Assembly: GCF_026642255.1 (NCBI RefSeq)
Contig: NZ_CP113264.1
Coordinates: 6,448,001 to 6,512,000 of the forward strand
Direction of reading: 5' to 3'
Source of the DNA: Streptomonospora nanhaiensis
GTDB taxonomy: Bacteria > Actinomycetota > Actinomycetes > Streptosporangiales > Streptosporangiaceae
DNA length: 64,000 nt
A program made the position numbers and the translations under genes. A model generated the notes under the pieces. It searched no databases and had not been told where the DNA came from. It saw only the letters and a list, made by a program, of their open reading frames with translations. Shown here one piece after another: positions 30,136-39,019 of the stretch; the first letter of the stretch is position 1, and every line of letters starts with the position of its first letter.

Positions 30136-30999
30136 CTACCCCCCCATGTCCCACCGGCGGCGCAGGGCGTACAGGCGGCGGATGCGCTCGTCCGTCGGCG
30201 GGTGGGCGGCGAACAGCCGCCCCACCCCGGTCGGGAACGGGTTGGTGGTCATCACGTGCGCCGACGCCAGCAGGCCGCGGTCGCGGGGCAGGGGGTAGCG
30301 ACGCGCCCCCTCCTCCAGCTTGGCCAGCGCCTCGGCCAGCCCGATCGGGTCCCCGGTGAGTTCGGCGGCCTTCTCGTCGGCGCGGAACTCGCGCCCGCGC
30401 CCCACCCCGAAGTGGACGACCAGGGCGGCGAGCGGCGCCAGCGCCGCCACCATCAGCCCGCCCAGCAGGTCGGGCATGTCCGTCTCCTCCGACTCCCCCA
30501 GCGGGAGCAGGAAGGTGACCACCGTCATCGCGGTGATGACCGCGGTGAGGGTCGCCGCCACCGAGCTGATCAGGGTGTCGTGCGAGCGGATGTGCGCCAG
30601 CTCGTGGGCGATCACGCCGCGCAGCTCCCGCTCGTCGAGGGTGCGCAGCAGGCCCGTGGTGCAGCAGAGCGCGGCGCGGCGCGGGCTGCTGCCGGTGGCG
30701 AAGGCGTTGGGCGAGCGGATCGGCGACAGGTACAGCCTGGGCATGGGCTGCCGGGCGGCGGTGGCCAGCTCCCGGACGATCCGGTACAGCTCGGGGCGCT
30801 CGATCTCGCTGACCGGTCGGGCCCTCATGGCCCGCAGGGCCAGCGACTCGCCGAACAGGTAGACGAGCACGCCCGCGCCCACCACCAGGGCCACGGAGAA
30901 CTGCGCGCCCTTCTCGGCTCCGCACAGCCAGCCGACCACCACGACGAGGACGGCGGCCCCGACGAACAGACCGACCGCACGGGCCACGTTGACGTGCAC
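30136..30999 (-). CDS. htpX: Membrane M48-family zinc protease HtpX
   Basis: 287 residues with two N-terminal membrane helices (6-25, 35-52), SPNAFATG near 96, the zinc site HELAH near 131-135, two more helices (about 148-170 and 185-205) and the third ligand in RADEKAAEL near 215. It degrades damaged membrane proteins. Length and motif order match HtpX. It is divergent from the KorAB operon across a 495-bp gap. Confidence 0.92.
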   Translation of the reverse strand: MHVNVARAVGLFVGAAVLVVVVGWLCGAEKGAQFSVALVVGAGVLVYLFGESLALRAMRARPVSEIERPELYRIVRELATAARQPMPRLYLSPIRSPNAFATGSSPRRAALCCTTGLLRTLDERELRGVIAHELAHIRSHDTLISSVAATLTAVITAMTVVTFLLPLGESEETDMPDLLGGLMVAALAPLAALVVHFGVGRGREFRADEKAAELTGDPIGLAEALAKLEEGARRYPLPRDRGLLASAHVMTTNPFPTGVGRLFAAHPPTDERIRRLYALRRRWDMGG

Positions 31000-31494
31000 G
31001 CCGCCACCTCCTCGCTCAGCCGGTCCTCGACCGTGAATGCGTACATGGTGACAAACGTGCGGGTCGACGTCTTGCGTTCCCCATGTGACGGGCTGTCGGT
31101 CACATCCCGGTTGCGGATGACCTCACACCGCCCGACGGGGTTCCGGTGTGACAATCGCCACCCGGCCCACGTCCGGCCTTTCCCGACGACCTATAGTGCG
31201 ATCGTGGCCCTTATCACTCCGAACTCCAGGCCGGCGGGGCGCCGCCCCGTCCGGATCCCGGTGTCCGGGGAGCCGTGTCGTTGAAGGCAGGCCCCTTCAC
31301 GACCCGGCTGTCGCGGTGTGACCGCGCCGTGCGAGACCGGGTTGGCGCACCCGGCGAGCGCGAGGGCCGCGCACGCTGTCCCATGCCCCCGAACCGGGCG
31401 CCCGCCCCGTGGCGGAGTGCCCCGGCCGGGGGATGACACCCGAGCGCCGCCGCCCGTCACGACCGGCGGCTCACCAAGGAGGTCGTCGATCTCA
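31000..31494. promoter_or_regulatory. Divergent promoter region of htpX and korAB
   Basis: 495 bp without a credible gene. It has a palindrome with arms ATGTGAC (31083-31089) and GTCACAT (31099-31105), 9-bp spacer, which resembles a Crp/Fnr-like or similar operator. TATAGT at 31192-31197 is a good rightward -10 candidate. AAGGAGG at 31476-31482 serves the GTG start of korA. Confidence 0.5.
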
Positions 31495-33345
31495 GTGGCC
31501 AAACAGATCGAACAGCTCGACCGCGTCATCATCCGCTTCGCCGGCGACTCCGGCGACGGCATGCAGCTGACCGGAGACCGCTTCACCCAGGAGACCGCGT
31601 CGTTCGGCAACGACCTGTCGACCCTTCCGAACTTCCCGGCCGAGATCCGCGCCCCCGCCGGAACCCTCCCGGGGGTGTCCAGCTTCCAGCTGCACTTCGC
31701 GGACCACGACATCATGACCCCGGGCGACGCGCCCGACGTCCTGGTGGCCATGAACCCCGCCGCCCTCAAGGCGAACCTCGGCGACCTGCCCAGGGGCGCG
31801 ACCGTGATCGTCAACACCGACGAGTTCACGAAACGGAGCCTGGCCAAGGTCGGTTTCACCGGGGACCCCCTCACCGACGGCACCCTGGACGGACTCAAGG
31901 TGAGCGCGGTGGCGCTCACCTCGATGACGGTGGCGGCGCTGGCCGGCGCCGACCTGTCCAAGAAGGACGCGCAGCGGGCCAAGAACATGTTCGCCCTGGG
32001 CCTGCTTTCGTGGATGTACAACCGGCCGACGGAGGGGACGACGTCCTTCCTCAAGTCCAAGTTCGCCGCCAAGCCGGACATCCTCGCGGCGAACCTGACG
32101 GCGTTCCAGGCGGGGTGGAACTTCGGTGAGACCACCGAGGACTTCGCCGTCTCCTACGAGGTCAAGCCGGCCCGGCTCCCCGCGGGCACGTACCGGAACA
32201 TCACCGGGAACCTGGCGATGGCCTACGGGCTGATCGCCGGGTCCACCCGGTCGGGCCTTCCGCTGTTCCTGGGCTCGTACCCGATCACCCCCGCGTCGGA
32301 CATCCTGCACGAGCTGTCCAGGCACAAGAGGTTCGGTGTGCGCACGTTCCAGGCCGAGGACGAGATCGCCGGGGTGGGGGCCGCCCTGGGCGCCGCCTTC
32401 GGCGGCTCGCTGGGGGTGACCACCACCTCCGGCCCGGGCATGGTGCTCAAGCAGGAGACGGTGGGGCTCGCGGTGATGACCGAGCTGCCGCTGCTGATCA
32501 TCGACGTGCAGCGGGCCGGGCCCAGCACGGGCATGCCGACCAAGACGGAGCAGACCGACCTGCTGATGGCCCTGTACGGGCGCAACGGCGAGTCCCCGCT
32601 GCCGGTGGTGGCGCCGTCCTCCCCCGCCGACTGCTTCGACGCCGCGGTGGAGGCGACCAGGCTCGCCGTCACCTACCGCACCCCGGTGGTCGTGCTGTCC
32701 GACGGGTACCTGGCCAACGGGTCGGAGCCGTGGCGCCTGCCGGAGGTCGGCGACCTGCCGGTGATCGAGCCGGGGTTCGCCACCGGGCCCAACGGCCCCG
32801 ACGGCTCGTTCCTGCCGTACAAGCGCGACGAGGAGACCCTGGCCCGCCCGTGGGCGGTGCCGGGCACGGCCGGCCTGGAGCACCGCATCGGCGGCATCGA
32901 GAAGCACGCCGAGACGGGTGACATCTCGTACACGCCCGCCAACCACGACCTGATGGTGCGGACCCGCCAGGCCAAGATCGACGCCATCGCCAGGGACATC
33001 CCCGAGCTGGCGGTGGACGATCCCGACGGCGGCGCCGGGGTGCTGGTGCTCGGCTGGGGCGGCACGTACGGGTCGATCACCGCCGCGGTGCGCCGGGTGC
33101 GGCGCGCGGGCGGCCGGGTGGCGCAGGCGCACCTGCGCCACCTCAACCCGTTCCCGGCCAACCTCGGCGAGGTGCTGGCCCGCTACGAGCGGGTGGTGGT
33201 GCCGGAGATCAACCTGGGCCAGCTGGCCCTGCTGCTGCGCGGCAGGTTCCTGGTCGACGTCATCGGCTACAACAAGGTCCGCGGCCTGCCCTTCAAGGCC
33301 GAGGAGCTCGCGGACGTGCTTCGGGAGGTCATCGACCGTGACTGA
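31495..33345 (+). CDS. korA: 2-oxoacid:acceptor oxidoreductase, alpha subunit (with gamma domain)
   Basis: 616 residues. The gamma-type domain comes first (RVIIRFAGDSGDGMQLTGD near 10, ADHDIMTPGDAPDVLVAMNP near 65). The alpha domain begins near 245 with FLGSYPITPASDILHELSRH, then EDEIAGVGAALGAAFGG, and VVPEINLGQLALLLRG near the end. This is the fused alpha/gamma subunit of 2-oxoglutarate:ferredoxin oxidoreductase, which decarboxylates 2-oxoglutarate to succinyl-CoA with ferredoxin as acceptor. It overlaps korB by 8 bp. Specificity for 2-oxoglutarate over pyruvate is assumed from this subunit layout. Confidence 0.9.
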   Translation: MAKQIEQLDRVIIRFAGDSGDGMQLTGDRFTQETASFGNDLSTLPNFPAEIRAPAGTLPGVSSFQLHFADHDIMTPGDAPDVLVAMNPAALKANLGDLPRGATVIVNTDEFTKRSLAKVGFTGDPLTDGTLDGLKVSAVALTSMTVAALAGADLSKKDAQRAKNMFALGLLSWMYNRPTEGTTSFLKSKFAAKPDILAANLTAFQAGWNFGETTEDFAVSYEVKPARLPAGTYRNITGNLAMAYGLIAGSTRSGLPLFLGSYPITPASDILHELSRHKRFGVRTFQAEDEIAGVGAALGAAFGGSLGVTTTSGPGMVLKQETVGLAVMTELPLLIIDVQRAGPSTGMPTKTEQTDLLMALYGRNGESPLPVVAPSSPADCFDAAVEATRLAVTYRTPVVVLSDGYLANGSEPWRLPEVGDLPVIEPGFATGPNGPDGSFLPYKRDEETLARPWAVPGTAGLEHRIGGIEKHAETGDISYTPANHDLMVRTRQAKIDAIARDIPELAVDDPDGGAGVLVLGWGGTYGSITAAVRRVRRAGGRVAQAHLRHLNPFPANLGEVLARYERVVVPEINLGQLALLLRGRFLVDVIGYNKVRGLPFKAEELADVLREVIDRD

Positions 33346-34402
33346 GAACGCGAACGGCCTGACGGACGGCTCCGGGGGGCTGAGGCTGGTCCCCAGGACG
33401 GACACCGCCTACAAGATGAAGGACTTCAAGTCGGACCAGGAGGTGCGCTGGTGCCCGGGCTGCGGCGACTACGCGATCCTGGCCGCGTTCCAGTCCTTCC
33501 TCCCCGAGCTGGGGGTGCCCCGCGAGAACATCGTCATGGTGTCGGGGATCGGCTGCTCCTCCCGCTTCCCCTACTACCTGAGCACCTACGGCGTGCACTC
33601 GATCCACGGGCGCGCGCCGGCGATCGCGACCGGGCTGGCCTCCAGCCGCCCGGACCTGTCGGTGTGGGTGGTGACCGGTGACGGCGACGGGCTGTCCATC
33701 GGCGGCAACCACCTGATCCACGCGCTGCGCCGCAACGTCAACATCAACATCCTGCTGTTCAACAACCGGATCTACGGGCTGACCAAGGGGCAGTACTCAC
33801 CCACCTCCGAGCCGGGGAAGATCACCAAGTCCTCGCCGTCGGGCTCGCTGGACCACCCGTTCAACCCGGTGTCCCTGGCCCTGGGCGCGGAGGCCTCGTT
33901 CGTGGCCCGGACGGTCGACTCCGACCGCAAGCACCTCACGTCGGTGCTGAGGGCGGCGGCCGAACACCCGGGGGCGTCGTTCGTGGAGATCTACCAGAAC
34001 TGCCCGATCTTCAACGACGACGCGTTCGAGCCGCTGAAGGACCCTGCCGCGAGGGACACGCGCCTGCTGCGCATGGAGCACGGCGAGCCGCTGCGGCTCG
34101 GCCCGGACCGGGGTGTGGTCGCCGGCGGGTTCGGCGGGCTGGAGGTCGTGGACGTGGACGCGGTGGGAGAGGACCGGCTGATCCGGCACGACGCGCACCG
34201 GGAGGACCCGGGGTACGCGTTCGCCCTGTCCCGGTTGGACCGGCCCGCGTTCGAGCACGTGCCGATCGGGGTGTTCCGGGACGTGCGCCGCCCCGCCTAC
34301 GACGAGCTGTTGAACGAGCAGGTCGCGGAGGCGCGGGCGGAGCACGGGGACGGCGAGCTGGCCGCGCTGCTGGCGAGCGGGGACACCTGGACCGTCGAGT
34401 AG
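33338..34402 (+). CDS. korB: 2-oxoacid:acceptor oxidoreductase, beta subunit (TPP-binding)
   Basis: 354 residues starting at a GTG inside the korA end. It has WCPGCGDYAILAAF near 38, GIGCSSRFPYY near 70, the thiamine pyrophosphate site GDGDGLSIGGNHLIHALRRN near 111-130, and NNRIYGLTKGQYSPTS. A [4Fe-4S] cluster is expected from WCPGCG and other cysteines (GCSSR, NCPIF). Together with KorA it forms the catalytic enzyme. The C-terminal 60 residues are an Asp/Glu-rich extension. A hairpin at 34421-34454 ends the operon. Confidence 0.9.
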   Translation: MTENANGLTDGSGGLRLVPRTDTAYKMKDFKSDQEVRWCPGCGDYAILAAFQSFLPELGVPRENIVMVSGIGCSSRFPYYLSTYGVHSIHGRAPAIATGLASSRPDLSVWVVTGDGDGLSIGGNHLIHALRRNVNINILLFNNRIYGLTKGQYSPTSEPGKITKSSPSGSLDHPFNPVSLALGAEASFVARTVDSDRKHLTSVLRAAAEHPGASFVEIYQNCPIFNDDAFEPLKDPAARDTRLLRMEHGEPLRLGPDRGVVAGGFGGLEVVDVDAVGEDRLIRHDAHREDPGYAFALSRLDRPAFEHVPIGVFRDVRRPAYDELLNEQVAEARAEHGDGELAALLASGDTWTVE

Positions 34403-34420
34403 GGGTCCGGGCCCGCCCCT

Positions 34421-34454
34421 CCCGGGCCCCGCGCGGACTCGCGCGGGGCCCGGG
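34421..34454 (+). terminator. Terminator after korAB
   Basis: Perfect 15-bp stem cccgggccccgcgcg and complement around gact. Confidence 0.85.
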
Positions 34455-34488
34455 GGTCCGGCGGCCGGGGAGGGCATACGCTTCCCCC

Positions 34489-35157
34489 ATGCGTATCGTC
34501 ATCGCCGGGGGACACGGGAAGATCGCACTGCTGCTGGCCAGGCAACTGGCCGACCGCGGGGACGAGCCCGTCGCCCTCATCCGCAACCCCGACCACTCGC
34601 AGGACGTCGTCGACGCCGGTGCCGAACCGGTCGTGGTCGACCTGGAGACCGCCACCGTCACCGAGCTGACGGAGAAGCTCATGAACGCCGACGGCGTCGT
34701 GTTCGCCGCCGGGGCCGGTCCGGGCAGCGGGCCGGCCCGCAAGGAGACGGTGGACCACAAGGGGGCGGTGCTGACCGCCGACGCGGCCTCGCTCGCGGGG
34801 GTGCGGCGCCTGGTCCAGGTCTCGGCCATCGGGGTGGACGACCCGCTGCCCGGCGGGAACGACCCCGACGGTTCGTGGGCCGCCTACGTGGAGGCCAAGC
34901 GCGCCGCCGACGCCGACCTGCGGGAGCGCGGGCTGGAGCTGGACTGGACGATCCTGCGCCCGGGAGGGCTGACCGACGAGCCGGGCACCGGGAAGGTGGC
35001 GCTGGGCGCGGAGGTCGGGAGGGACTCGGTGACGCGGGAGGACGTCGCCTCGGTGATCGTGGCCGTTCTGGACGAACCGGGGACCGTCGGGAGGGTTCTC
35101 AACCTGGTGAACGGTGAGACACCCGTCGTCGAGGCCGTCCGCGCCGCCGCTTCCTGA
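34489..35157 (+). CDS. NAD(P)-binding SDR-like protein
   Basis: 222 residues. Atypical SDR with a Rossmann start MRIVIAGGHGKIALLLARQL (GxxGxxA), VVVDLET near 46 (Asp after beta 3, suggesting NAD preference), VVFAAGAGPGSG near 72, SAIGVDDP near 112 and an AYVEAKRAAD segment with Tyr-x-x-x-Lys spacing near 130. This matches the NAD(P)H-binding YhfK/SDR a5 group, of unknown substrate. Single gene, followed by a hairpin at 35167-35212. Confidence 0.85.
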   Translation: MRIVIAGGHGKIALLLARQLADRGDEPVALIRNPDHSQDVVDAGAEPVVVDLETATVTELTEKLMNADGVVFAAGAGPGSGPARKETVDHKGAVLTADAASLAGVRRLVQVSAIGVDDPLPGGNDPDGSWAAYVEAKRAADADLRERGLELDWTILRPGGLTDEPGTGKVALGAEVGRDSVTREDVASVIVAVLDEPGTVGRVLNLVNGETPVVEAVRAAAS

Positions 35158-35166
35158 GCACCGCCT

Positions 35167-35212
35167 CGAGCGGCCTCCGGCCGGGACACCCCTCCCGGTC
35201 GGCGGCCGCTCG
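35167..35212 (+). terminator. Hairpin after the SDR gene
   Basis: 9-bp arms cgagcggcc/ggccgctcg around a 28-nt loop that can fold further. It is a weaker terminator candidate than the others. Confidence 0.55.
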
Positions 35213-35355
35213 GGGCCTTCTGTGGCCAGACAGGCCCGCAGGAGGCATGATGGGAGCGGAACCCGGCGGATTCCCGCCACTGTGGACGCGGACGACCGGG
35301 TGGCACCCCGACGGGTACGGCAAGCTCCGCGCTGAGCAGATGGGTACGGTTATTC

Positions 35356-35877
35356 ATGAGCGTCACGCAGGTCGTGAGGGACAGCACGGTCGTCGAACAC
35401 GCCAAGGTCGCGGCGCAGCAGAAGCGCCGGATGTTCATCATCCAGCTGGAGGTGAACGCCTATGACGAGCCCTCCAGCAAGCTCCGTCCCGGGCTGACCC
35501 GCATCCTGGAGGGGATCGAGGAGGCCGGCTGGCGGCTCGACCTGATCACCCCGGGCGACGAGGGCGACAAGCCCGCGCGCCTGTTCATCTTCCGCCCGGA
35601 CCCCGACAGCAAGAAGCAGGACGAGGCGGCCAGGGCCGAGGCCCAGCAGCAGCAGGAGCCGTCCGGCCAGCAGCAGGCCTACCAGCACCCGCCCACGGGC
35701 GCCCAGCAGCCGGACCCGTACGCGGGTTACGGACAGCAGCCCGGCTACGGCCAGCAGCAGTACCCGGGGTACGACCAGCAGCAGTACCCGGGCTACGGTC
35801 AGCCGCAGCCGGGGTACGGGCAGCAGCCCGGCTACGGCCAGCAGTACCCGGGATACGGGCAGCAGCAGGGCTGGTAG
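35356..35877 (+). CDS. Protein with Gln/Tyr/Gly/Pro-rich low-complexity tail
   Basis: 173 residues. Residues 1-85 form a small domain (RRMFIIQLEVNAYDEPSSKL, RILEGIEEAGWRLDLITPGD, ARLFIFRPD) of unknown family. Residues 90-173 consist of repeats such as QQPGYGQQYPGY, with almost only Q, Y, G, P. Such sequences are prion-like or phase-separating in other systems; here that is inference. No signal peptide. Terminated by a hairpin with T run at 35918-35955. Confidence 0.75.
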   Translation: MSVTQVVRDSTVVEHAKVAAQQKRRMFIIQLEVNAYDEPSSKLRPGLTRILEGIEEAGWRLDLITPGDEGDKPARLFIFRPDPDSKKQDEAARAEAQQQQEPSGQQQAYQHPPTGAQQPDPYAGYGQQPGYGQQQYPGYDQQQYPGYGQPQPGYGQQPGYGQQYPGYGQQQGW

Positions 35878-35917
35878 CGCTCGCGGCGCACGTCGGGGGC
35901 GGCGCCCACGAGGTTCG

Positions 35918-35955
35918 GGGCCCGCGCGGTGGAGACACCGTGCGGGCCCTTTTTC
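35918..35955 (+). terminator. Classic Rho-independent terminator
   Basis: 14-bp stem starting gggcccgc with a GAGA-type loop and one G-U pair, followed by a run of five T. Confidence 0.88.
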
Positions 35956-36205
35956 ATGTCCGATGTCTGGATACAGCGTGATTCCGATGCATTCGTCAGG
36001 TGAGGGATTCGGCCGTGCTTTCGGTTGGGTAACACGATGACTTCATTGCCTGGCGACATGTCCGGCATGTCCACATCGAAACCGAGAAAAGTCCGAGGAA
36101 ACTCTGGATTCTTCCCGCGAAGTACGGCTAGCACGGGCCTGGCTACGCTAAGTTAATTCCGGCGGCCACCGCCAGAGCGTTATGAACTTCCGAAAGGCAT
36201 CACCC
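35956..36205. other. AT-richer upstream region of small secreted genes
   Basis: 250 bp with no gene. The direct repeat catgtcc occurs twice near 36060, and a TACGCT -10-like box lies at 36144-36149. It would hold the promoter of the two genes that follow. Confidence 0.45.
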
Positions 36206-36418
36206 ATGACCCGTATCGCCAAGGTTTCCGGCTTCGTACTGGCCACCGGCCTCGCCTTCGGTGCCTTCACCGGCACCGCCGCCGCGGACAACAACGCCAA
36301 CGTCCAGAACATCACGATCCCGATCTGCCTCGACGTGCTCGCCGCCTCGGGCGTCAGCGGCCCCGAGTGCAACGTCGTCAACTGGACCGCCACCAAGGGC
36401 ATCAGCGTCGACGACTAG
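36206..36418 (+). CDS. Small secreted two-cysteine protein, tandem copy A
   Basis: 70 residues from ATG 36206 (GAAAGG 8 nt before it). Signal MTRIAKVSGFVLATGLAFGA ends near TAAAD. The mature part is DNNANVQNITIPICLDVLAA, GVSGPECNVVNWT and TKGISVDD, with two cysteines 19 apart. It is similar in plan to the four genes at 10.8-11.9 kb but not homologous by eye. Hydrophobic, small and secreted, it could be a surface coat protein of the chaplin kind. Tandem paralogue of the next gene. Confidence 0.7.
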   Translation: MTRIAKVSGFVLATGLAFGAFTGTAAADNNANVQNITIPICLDVLAASGVSGPECNVVNWTATKGISVDD

Positions 36419-36507
36419 TACCCCGTCGCACACACCCCTGCATCAGCGGGGCCCCGCGGCCCCGTCGTCACCAACCAACGCACTGCCAACCGAAAAGGAT
36501 CAGCACC

Positions 36508-36720
36508 ATGAAGCGCATCGCCACCGTCTCCGGCCTCCTCCTCGCCACCGGCCTCGCCCTGGGCGCCATGACCGGGACCGCCGCGGCGGACAACAACGCC
36601 AACATCCAGAACGTGACCGTGCCGATCTGCGCCGACGTCCTCGCCTTCGACGGCCTCGACCTGGGCGGCTGCAACGTGTCCTCCGGCACCTCCACCAAGG
36701 GCATCTCCGTCGACGACTAG
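36508..36720 (+). CDS. Small secreted two-cysteine protein, tandem copy B
   Basis: 70 residues from ATG 36508 (AAAAGG before it). Signal MKRIATVSGLLLATGLALGA, then DNNANIQNVTVPICADVLAF, GLDLGGCNVSSGT, STKGISVDD. Length, ends and cysteine places equal copy A. The two share the same last 12 bases before the stop. They are a recent duplication, 89 bp apart, probably in one transcript. Confidence 0.7.
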   Translation: MKRIATVSGLLLATGLALGAMTGTAAADNNANIQNVTVPICADVLAFDGLDLGGCNVSSGTSTKGISVDD

Positions 36721-36899
36721 TCGGCCCTCCCGGCTCGCCGGGTACGGGACTTCCGGGGCTCTCCGTCCCCCGGAGCCACCCGGAACTCCCAGGACACCCG
36801 GCACTCTCGGGATGGACGCGGGGCACGGCACCGGCCGCGCCCCGCGTCCTGTTCTCCCGGACGGCCCGCCCGGACGCCCGCGCACCGGTACGGGAGGCG

Positions 36900-36927
36900 T
36901 GTCACGCCGGGGCGGGGGTGATACGTC
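36900..36927 (+). promoter_or_regulatory. ECF41-type promoter of the sigma gene
   Basis: TGTCACG (36900-36906), 17-nt spacer, CGTC (36924-36927). This is the known ECF41 promoter pattern, so the sigma factor should control its own gene. The start ATG is 8 nt behind the -10, so the transcript is nearly leaderless. Confidence 0.8.
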
Positions 36928-36935
36928 TTCCAGAC

Positions 36936-37844
36936 ATGACGACCGATGCCTTCCACGAGCACCGCGCCCTCCTGACCGGTGTCGCCTACAGGATCCTCGG
37001 AAGCGCCTCCGACGCGGAGGACGTGGTCCAGGAGGCCTGGCTGCGCTGGTCCGCCGTCGATCCGGCGAAGGTCGACGACCCGCGCGCCTACCTCGTCACC
37101 ATCGCCTCCCGCCTGTCCATCGACCGGCTGCGCAGCGCCCGGTCCCGCCGCGAGTCCTACGTCGGCGAGTGGCTCCCCGAACCCGTCAGCGACATCCCCG
37201 ACGGCGCCGAGCAGGCCGAACTGGCGGACTCCGTGGAGTTCGCGCTCCTCGTGGTCCTGGAGACCCTCTCACCCCTGGAACGGGCCGTGTTCGTGCTGCG
37301 CGAGGCCTTCCAGTTCCCCTACGCGGAGATCGGGGAGGTCATCGGCCGGGAGGAGGCCGCCACGCGGCAGCTGGCCAGGCGGGCCCGCGACCACGTCCAG
37401 GAGAGGCGGCCCCGGTTCGAGGCCGACCGCGCCGCGCGGCGACGGATCACGGAGCGGTTCCTCCGCGCCTGCATGGAGGGGGACCTGGACGGCCTGACCG
37501 GTCTGCTCGCCGACGACGCCACCCTCGTCGGGGACGGCGGCGGCAAGGCCAAGGCGCCCCTGCGGGTCCTGGAGGGCGCCTCCAAGGTGGGCCGCTTCCT
37601 GGCCGCCCTGCCCGGCAACGCGGACAGGTTCCTCGCCTCGCTCGGTCTCGGCCCGACGGTCGCCTGGGCCGACGCCCGGACCGAGGTCACCGAGGTCAAC
37701 GGCGGTCCGGCGGCGGTCGTCTCGCTCGGGGGCCGGGTGGTGGCGCTGGTCGTGCTGGACGTGGCCGACGGGCGGGTCCAGCACGTGTACCTGGTGGCCA
37801 ACCCCGACAAGATGTCACGGCTGCGGACGCCCGGCCCGTCGTAG
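36936..37844 (+). CDS. sigJ: ECF41-group RNA polymerase sigma factor (SigJ-like)
   Basis: 302 residues. Region 2 at about 10-75 (ASDAEDVVQEAWLRW), region 4 at about 105-165 (LSPLERAVFVLREAFQFPYA, EIGEVIGREEAATRQLARRA), then a SnoaL-like C-terminal domain (175-300). ECF41 hallmarks are all present: WLPEP near 80, DGGGK near 200 and NPDK near the end. The C-terminal domain regulates activity in cis, as there is no anti-sigma gene. The next gene starts 4 bp downstream and is the typical oxidoreductase partner. Confidence 0.92.
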   Translation: MTTDAFHEHRALLTGVAYRILGSASDAEDVVQEAWLRWSAVDPAKVDDPRAYLVTIASRLSIDRLRSARSRRESYVGEWLPEPVSDIPDGAEQAELADSVEFALLVVLETLSPLERAVFVLREAFQFPYAEIGEVIGREEAATRQLARRARDHVQERRPRFEADRAARRRITERFLRACMEGDLDGLTGLLADDATLVGDGGGKAKAPLRVLEGASKVGRFLAALPGNADRFLASLGLGPTVAWADARTEVTEVNGGPAAVVSLGGRVVALVVLDVADGRVQHVYLVANPDKMSRLRTPGPS

Positions 37845-37848
37845 GGGT

Positions 37849-39003
37849 ATGGATATCACCGTTGTGGGCGGTGGCCTCGCCGGACTGACCGCGGCCATCG
37901 CCGGCGCCGAGAGGGGCGCGAACATCACCCTGCTGGAGGCGCACCGGACCCTGGGCGGGCGGGCCCGCGCCACCGAGCCCCCGTACGTGGCCAACGAGGG
38001 ACCCCACGTGCTCTACGGGGACGGGGCCCCGTACCGGTGGCTGGCCGAGCGCGGCCTGCTCCCGCCGCACCTGCGCCTTCCCGTTCGGGCCGCGCCGGGC
38101 GTGAGGTTCCGCTACCGGGGGCGGCTCGGCATGCCGCCCGCCGGGCTCCTGCGGGCCGCCGCCCGCCGCGGGCTGCGGGCCCCGTACGACCGGGACTTCG
38201 GCTCGTGGGGCCGGGAGCGGTTCGGCACGGAGACCACCGGGGCGATCGCGAGCATGATGGGGGTGGCGCTCTTCGACTCGGACCCGTCCCGGCTGTCCGC
38301 GGAGTTCGTCTGGGACAGGTTCCTGCGGGTGACCACGCCCGCGTGGCCGGCCGCCCGCTACATGGTGGGCGGCTGGACGTCGCTGGTCGGGTGGATGGCC
38401 GACCGGGCGCGGGAGCGCGGGGTGCGGATCGCGACGGACGCCCGGGTCGACTCCCTGGACGCGCTCCCCGACGGCCCGGTCGTCGTGGCGACGTCGCTGG
38501 CCGCGGCCCGCTCCCTGCTCGGGGACGACTCCCTGGCGTGGGAGAGCGGGCACACCCTGATGGTGGACCTGGGGCTGCGCCGGGGCCGGGACCCGTTCAT
38601 CGTCTTCGACGGCGACGAGTGCGGGTTCGTGGAGCGCTACACGGCGGTGGACCGCACGCTGGCGCCGGAGGGCGAGGAGCTCGTGCAGGCCCAGGTCCCG
38701 GTGCGCCCCGGCGAGTCGAGGGCGCGCACGGGGGAGCGGCTGGAGCGGCTGCTGGACCTGGCGCTGCCGCGGTGGCGCGACCGGGTGACGTGGCGCAGGG
38801 ACCAGGTCGCACGGGGGCGCACCGGTGCGCTGGACCTGCCGGGGCACACCTGGCGCGACCGCCCCGCGATCGACCGCGGGAACGGCGTCTACCTGGCCGG
38901 TGACTCGGTGGCGGCGCCCGGTCTGCTCGGAGAGGTGGCGTTCACCAGCGCCGTCGCCGCCGCCGAGGCGGCGACGGGCAGGAGGCCGGTCGGGACGCCC
39001 TGA
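37849..39003 (+). CDS. FAD-dependent oxidoreductase, ECF41 partner
   Basis: 384 residues. N-terminal dinucleotide fold ITVVGGGLAGLTAAIAGAER, then LLEAHRTLGGRARA (second FAD motif) and the C-terminal GVYLAGDSVAAPGLLGEVAF that closes on the flavin. This is the phytoene-desaturase/amine-oxidase fold. It starts 4 bp after the sigma gene and shares its promoter. ECF41 factors are known for neighbouring oxidoreductases and carboxymuconolactone decarboxylases, so this is the likely target. Substrate unknown. Confidence 0.85.
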   Translation: MDITVVGGGLAGLTAAIAGAERGANITLLEAHRTLGGRARATEPPYVANEGPHVLYGDGAPYRWLAERGLLPPHLRLPVRAAPGVRFRYRGRLGMPPAGLLRAAARRGLRAPYDRDFGSWGRERFGTETTGAIASMMGVALFDSDPSRLSAEFVWDRFLRVTTPAWPAARYMVGGWTSLVGWMADRARERGVRIATDARVDSLDALPDGPVVVATSLAAARSLLGDDSLAWESGHTLMVDLGLRRGRDPFIVFDGDECGFVERYTAVDRTLAPEGEELVQAQVPVRPGESRARTGERLERLLDLALPRWRDRVTWRRDQVARGRTGALDLPGHTWRDRPAIDRGNGVYLAGDSVAAPGLLGEVAFTSAVAAAEAATGRRPVGTP

Positions 39004-39019
39004 TCCCGGCCGGTCCCGC

